Notes under the pieces: model-generated
What the model saw: the letters and a program-made list of their open reading frames with translations, nothing else
What the model was told of the DNA's origin: nothing
Databases searched by the model: none
In this document: in pieces, positions 60,934 through 64,000 of the stretch
How positions within the stretch are numbered: the stretch's first letter is position 1
Layout: each line of letters opens with the position of its first letter
Source of the DNA: Siderastrea siderea
Lineage: Eukaryota > Cnidaria > Anthozoa > Scleractinia > Rhizangiidae
Length of the DNA: 64,000 nt
Assembly (NCBI GenBank): GCA_964030785.1
Contig: OZ034975.1
Location: 37,151,069-37,215,068 of the forward strand
Reading direction: 5' to 3'
Program-made: the position numbers and the translations under genes

Positions 60934-61881
60934 ATGGCCGATACCCTGGTGCAATTTGTTCGAAAGCGAAGGAATAGATCCTCCGGTAGTTCTGTTGAAG
61001 ATAAAACGAGTTCGCCGGATTCAAAAAAGCAGAAAAACACACTCTTATCAGTCAGTGACGACGATTCGAGCGACGAGATCATGGCTGCTCTCGAACTGAC
61101 TAACGATGTAAGCAAAAAACTCGCGATGATCATCCGCAAACTGGAGAAACTGGATTCCATCGAAAGTTCGATGAAAAACATTGAAGCTTCCCTGGCTGCC
61201 CTTGAGGCCAGGACCGAGAAATTTGACATTTTTGAGGCGTCGACTACGCAAGATCTTGATGACTTAAAACGGAGATGTAGCACAACAGAAAAGGAATGCA
61301 ACGACAAACTGGCTGCGCTTCAGTCACAACTAAAAGGCTACGAATCCAAAATGGCAGAGCTTGAATTGAAAGAACAAAAGTGTCAAGCTAAAATGGAAGA
61401 GTTAGAGACCAAGGATCTCTATCTCGAGGCCTACTCGAGAAGAAAAAACATCAAATTCACAAACATCAGAGAGTCAACCACCGAAAACGAAAAGCAAGAG
61501 GACACAGAGGCAGTACTAAGAAAATTCTTAGAAGATGAGCTTGGTTATATGAATGCCTCAACAGTGGAGACACAGCGGGTTCATCGCCTGGGTAAAAGGA
61601 GATATGAAGATGAGCCGCGACCAATTTTAGCGCGTTTTCTCCGATACAAGGACTGCGAGGACGTCTTCGCGTTGGGCCGCCGACTCTGAGGCACTACGTA
61701 TCAAATGTTCCAAGACCTACCAGCCGAGATTGTAAAGCGACGAAAAGATCAAATGGCCACTCTCAAAAAAGCAAAAGAGCACAACATCCCCACATCTTTT
61801 AGCAGAGCCCAACCAGTTAAACTTTATATTCGTGGTAAACTATGGCCTACTGGAAAACCTCTAGTTGTACCAGGCGAATAA
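60934..61881 (+). pseudogene. L1/Tx1-like LINE ORF1 with one in-frame TGA
   Basis: A 315-codon frame. Acidic/Ser-rich head, then a long coiled coil (about residues 50-165, for example MKNIEASLAALEARTEKFDI and a KMAELELKEQKCQAKMEELE stretch), an RRM-like domain (YSRRKNIKFTNIREST, VHRLGKRRYEDEPRPILARF) and a C-terminal domain ending KLYIRGKLWPTGKPLVVPGE before TAA 61879-61881. TGA 61687-61689 (codon 252) interrupts it; CGA to TGA at a CpG is the likely cause. The protein would coat LINE RNA. Confidence 0.82.
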
Positions 61882-62367
61882 TGAGCAACTCCAGACTTGC
61901 TATAAACCATATCCTTTCACTTTCTTGATCGTAGCAGGCGGGGGAGGGCAATAGCTGTACCAAATACCTTTTTCTCTTTTTTCCTCTCGTTTCGTTTCGG
62001 GTGCTTTAGCTTTCCCGCATAAGAAGCCTATACACACCTGACTGTAATAAGTACTCCCCCGGGTCAGGTTAGATTATATTTATTTATTTACTTTCTTTAG
62101 TAGTCTGTATATTGTGAGTTTTTTTTTTTTTTTGGCACTTGTTAGATATATGTTCGGCTTTGTTAACTTTCTTGGTAATCTTCTTTTAGCCCTATTTTCG
62201 TTTTCTATTACACAGTTCTGTCTTCATATTTTTTCGCTGCTTTCTGTTGGGTACTGTTGTTTATTTTGCAGAATTAGAACTTTTCGATATGTAAATTGCA
62301 GAAAATGCAGAGCTTTAACACCACGGCACGAAGGAATTCTTTTTTTACGCAACTTTGGACAACAGCC
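61882..62367 (+). other. LINE inter-ORF spacer
   Basis: A T-rich 486-bp stretch between ORF1 and ORF2 of the terminal LINE. It includes a T15 run at about 62119-62133 and a CTCCCCCGGG motif at about 62053. The open frames here are incidental. Confidence 0.6.
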
Positions 62368-64000
62368 ATGGCTCTGACAATAGCTTCTTTAAATGTCAGG
62401 GGACTTAGGGACAACCTTAAGGGAAGAGAAGTGTTTAATTGGATTCGATCAAAAAAGTATTCAATTTATATGCTGCAGGAGTGTCATTGCACTGAAAACA
62501 CGAATCCGGTATGGTCCGCGGAATGGGGATACCAAGCTATCTTTAGCACTTTCAGTAGCAACAAAGCAGGTGTTTGCATACTTTTTAACAACACCTTTAA
62601 TTTGCAGTTTCAAAAACTCTTTGTTGACCCCTCTGGACGCTTCATCATATGCGACATCCAAGCAAATTCAAAATCTTTAACCTTGGCGAACATTTATGCT
62701 CCGAATGAAGATAGCCCAGCCTTTTTCCTTGATTTTTTTGACCATCTCTCAGACTTTAATTGCGATGACATTGTTATTGGAGGTGATTACAATCTAGTAC
62801 TGGATTTAGAGAAGGACAAAAGAGGTGGCCTGTTCAGAACACATCAAAACAGCGTTAAAATCGTGAAAAAATTCTGTGAGAAATTAGATTTGGTAGATGT
62901 TTGGAGGGTTCTCTACCCGGAAAGCTCTAGGTACACGTGGAGAAAACGTCACCCAACTATACATTCTAGGCTAGATTTTTTCTTGACAAGTCAGAGTATG
63001 GTCAACAATGTAACCAACGCTGACATCAATCCAGGATATAAAACAGACCACTCTATGATCACGTTAAACTTCTCCTTACATTCAAATCCCCGTGGTCCGG
63101 GTTTCTGGAAACTTAACACATCGCTCCTAACAGAAATCGATTATGTTAACCAAATTAAGTCAGTCATTCAGGAAACGCAGAACGAGTATAAGGACGATGA
63201 GTCGGTTAACCCCTCACTGCTCTGGGCAATGATAAAGTTAAAAGTGCGCGAAAAATCGCTATTCTATTCCAAAATTAAAAAGAAACAAACAAAACAACAG
63301 CAGGCAGCACTAGAACAAACGATTGCCAGACTAGAGAAGGAAATTGACCACAGAAAAAACACCGACTTGCAAAATTTACAGCTTGAAGAGCAACTCAGCG
63401 AAAAGAAAGGAGAACTTGAAAGAATTTTTGAAACACGCACTAAAGGAGCAATCCTGAGATCGAAGACTCGATGGCACAACGAAGGAGAAAAAAATACCAA
63501 GTACTTTCTAAATCTTGAAAAACGACATTACAACCAAGGGATAATCAGTCAGATTAAGGTAAAGGAAAACAATTTTGTCACTTCGGATAAAGAAATATTA
63601 ACCGAATGTGTCTCTTTTTATAAGAATCTCTACTCATCCAAAATTGTCCCACATAATATTCTAGACACATCTACTTTCTTTAGGCAGTCCTTCGAGATGA
63701 CGAGCGGGAAGCCTGTGAAGGGCTGCTCACGGAGAAAGAATGCTGAGAGGCAAATATATGGAATCAGAAAAGACTCCTGGGACTGATGGATTGCCAGAGG
63801 AGTTTTACAAAGTTTTTTGGAAAGATATTTCCTCCATTCTTATCAGTACACTTAATTTCGCTTATGAATCGGGCCAATTATCAATAACACAAAAAAGAGG
63901 CATTATTAAGCTTATCCCCAAGAAGGATGCAGACCCCTCCCTAATAAAGAATTGGAGGCCCCTAACCCTTCTTAACTGCGACTATAAAATAGCAGCAAAA
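62368..64000 (+). pseudogene. L1/Tx1-like LINE ORF2: endonuclease and start of RT, runs off window
   Basis: I take ATG 62368 (MALTIASLNVRGLRDNLKGR) as start. Endonuclease motifs: SLNVRGL, MLQECHC, NIYAPNEDS, IGGDYNLVL, SRLDFFLTSQ and KTDHSMITL. A coiled linker and KTRWHNEGEKNTKYFLNLEK follow. The frame then breaks twice, at about 63695 and 63743. From 63743 to the window end a third frame continues with ESEKTPGTDGLPEEFY and KNWRPLTLLNCDYKIAAK, the N-terminal RT blocks. It is related to, but clearly different in sequence from, the LINE in the Polinton. ORF1 at 60934-61881 belongs to the same element. Confidence 0.85.

Overview
The window is animal genomic DNA, most likely from an anthozoan cnidarian such as a coral or sea anemone. 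That is an inference from small spliced exons, AT-rich introns, and the mix of Polinton, BEL/Pao, L1/Tx1-like LINE and foldback elements. The only clear host gene is the 3' end of a tyrosine kinase of receptor type on the + strand. Its exons are 628-668, 1953-2049, 28657-28756 and 30344-30412, and their splice phases match (1, 2, 0). Nearly everything else is mobile DNA.

Kinase intron 2050-28656 (26.6 kb) holds a nest of elements. The outermost (2945-28268) has inverted ends, an 8-bp direct repeat of hAT type (gctacctc) and an internal satellite of about 116 bp. Inside that satellite sits a Polinton/Maverick (4250-27667) with terminal inverted repeats and a perfect 6-bp duplication (GACTAC). 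Inside the Polinton sits a dead L1/Tx1-like LINE (about 18158-22250).

The Polinton has the full virus-like toolkit. Replication and integration: protein-primed DNA polymerase B and a chromodomain integrase. Morphogenesis: adenain-type protease, major capsid protein, penton-like minor capsid protein, FtsK/HerA packaging ATPase, a phospholipase A2-like protein and several basic virion-type proteins. On the right arm: collagen-like and lectin-like fibre proteins, a SLATT-like membrane protein and a VLTF3-like late transcription factor. It is decayed by scattered stops and frame breaks: near the polymerase C-terminus, in the penton gene, in the 16.4-17.4 kb gene, in the fibre, in a zinc-finger copy, and at the frame junctions of the protease, PLA2 and integrase genes. 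An AT-rich motif directly abuts most of its start codons.

Downstream, the last kinase intron carries a 1.18-kb TIR element. After the kinase stop, a LINE reverse-transcriptase scrap is split by a TTAA-flanked, piggyBac-like non-autonomous element (30690-32940). Then come a diverged inverted relative of that element, a stray satellite copy, a broken Ty3/gypsy-type integrase and a transposase scrap. The 44.3-54.2 kb region is a single BEL/Pao retrotransposon split and partly inverted: its two LTRs face each other in opposite orientation but carry the same 5-bp target duplication (ATTAT). Its integrase is cut by a TIR element that is itself cut by an 802-bp foldback element. The last 6 kb hold small palindromic repeats, a decayed LINE ORF1, and a second L1/Tx1-like LINE (ORF1 with one nonsense codon, then endonuclease and the start of reverse transcriptase) running off the window end.

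I saw no CRISPR array, rRNA or convincing tRNA. Family names rest on motifs read by eye; no database search was possible.
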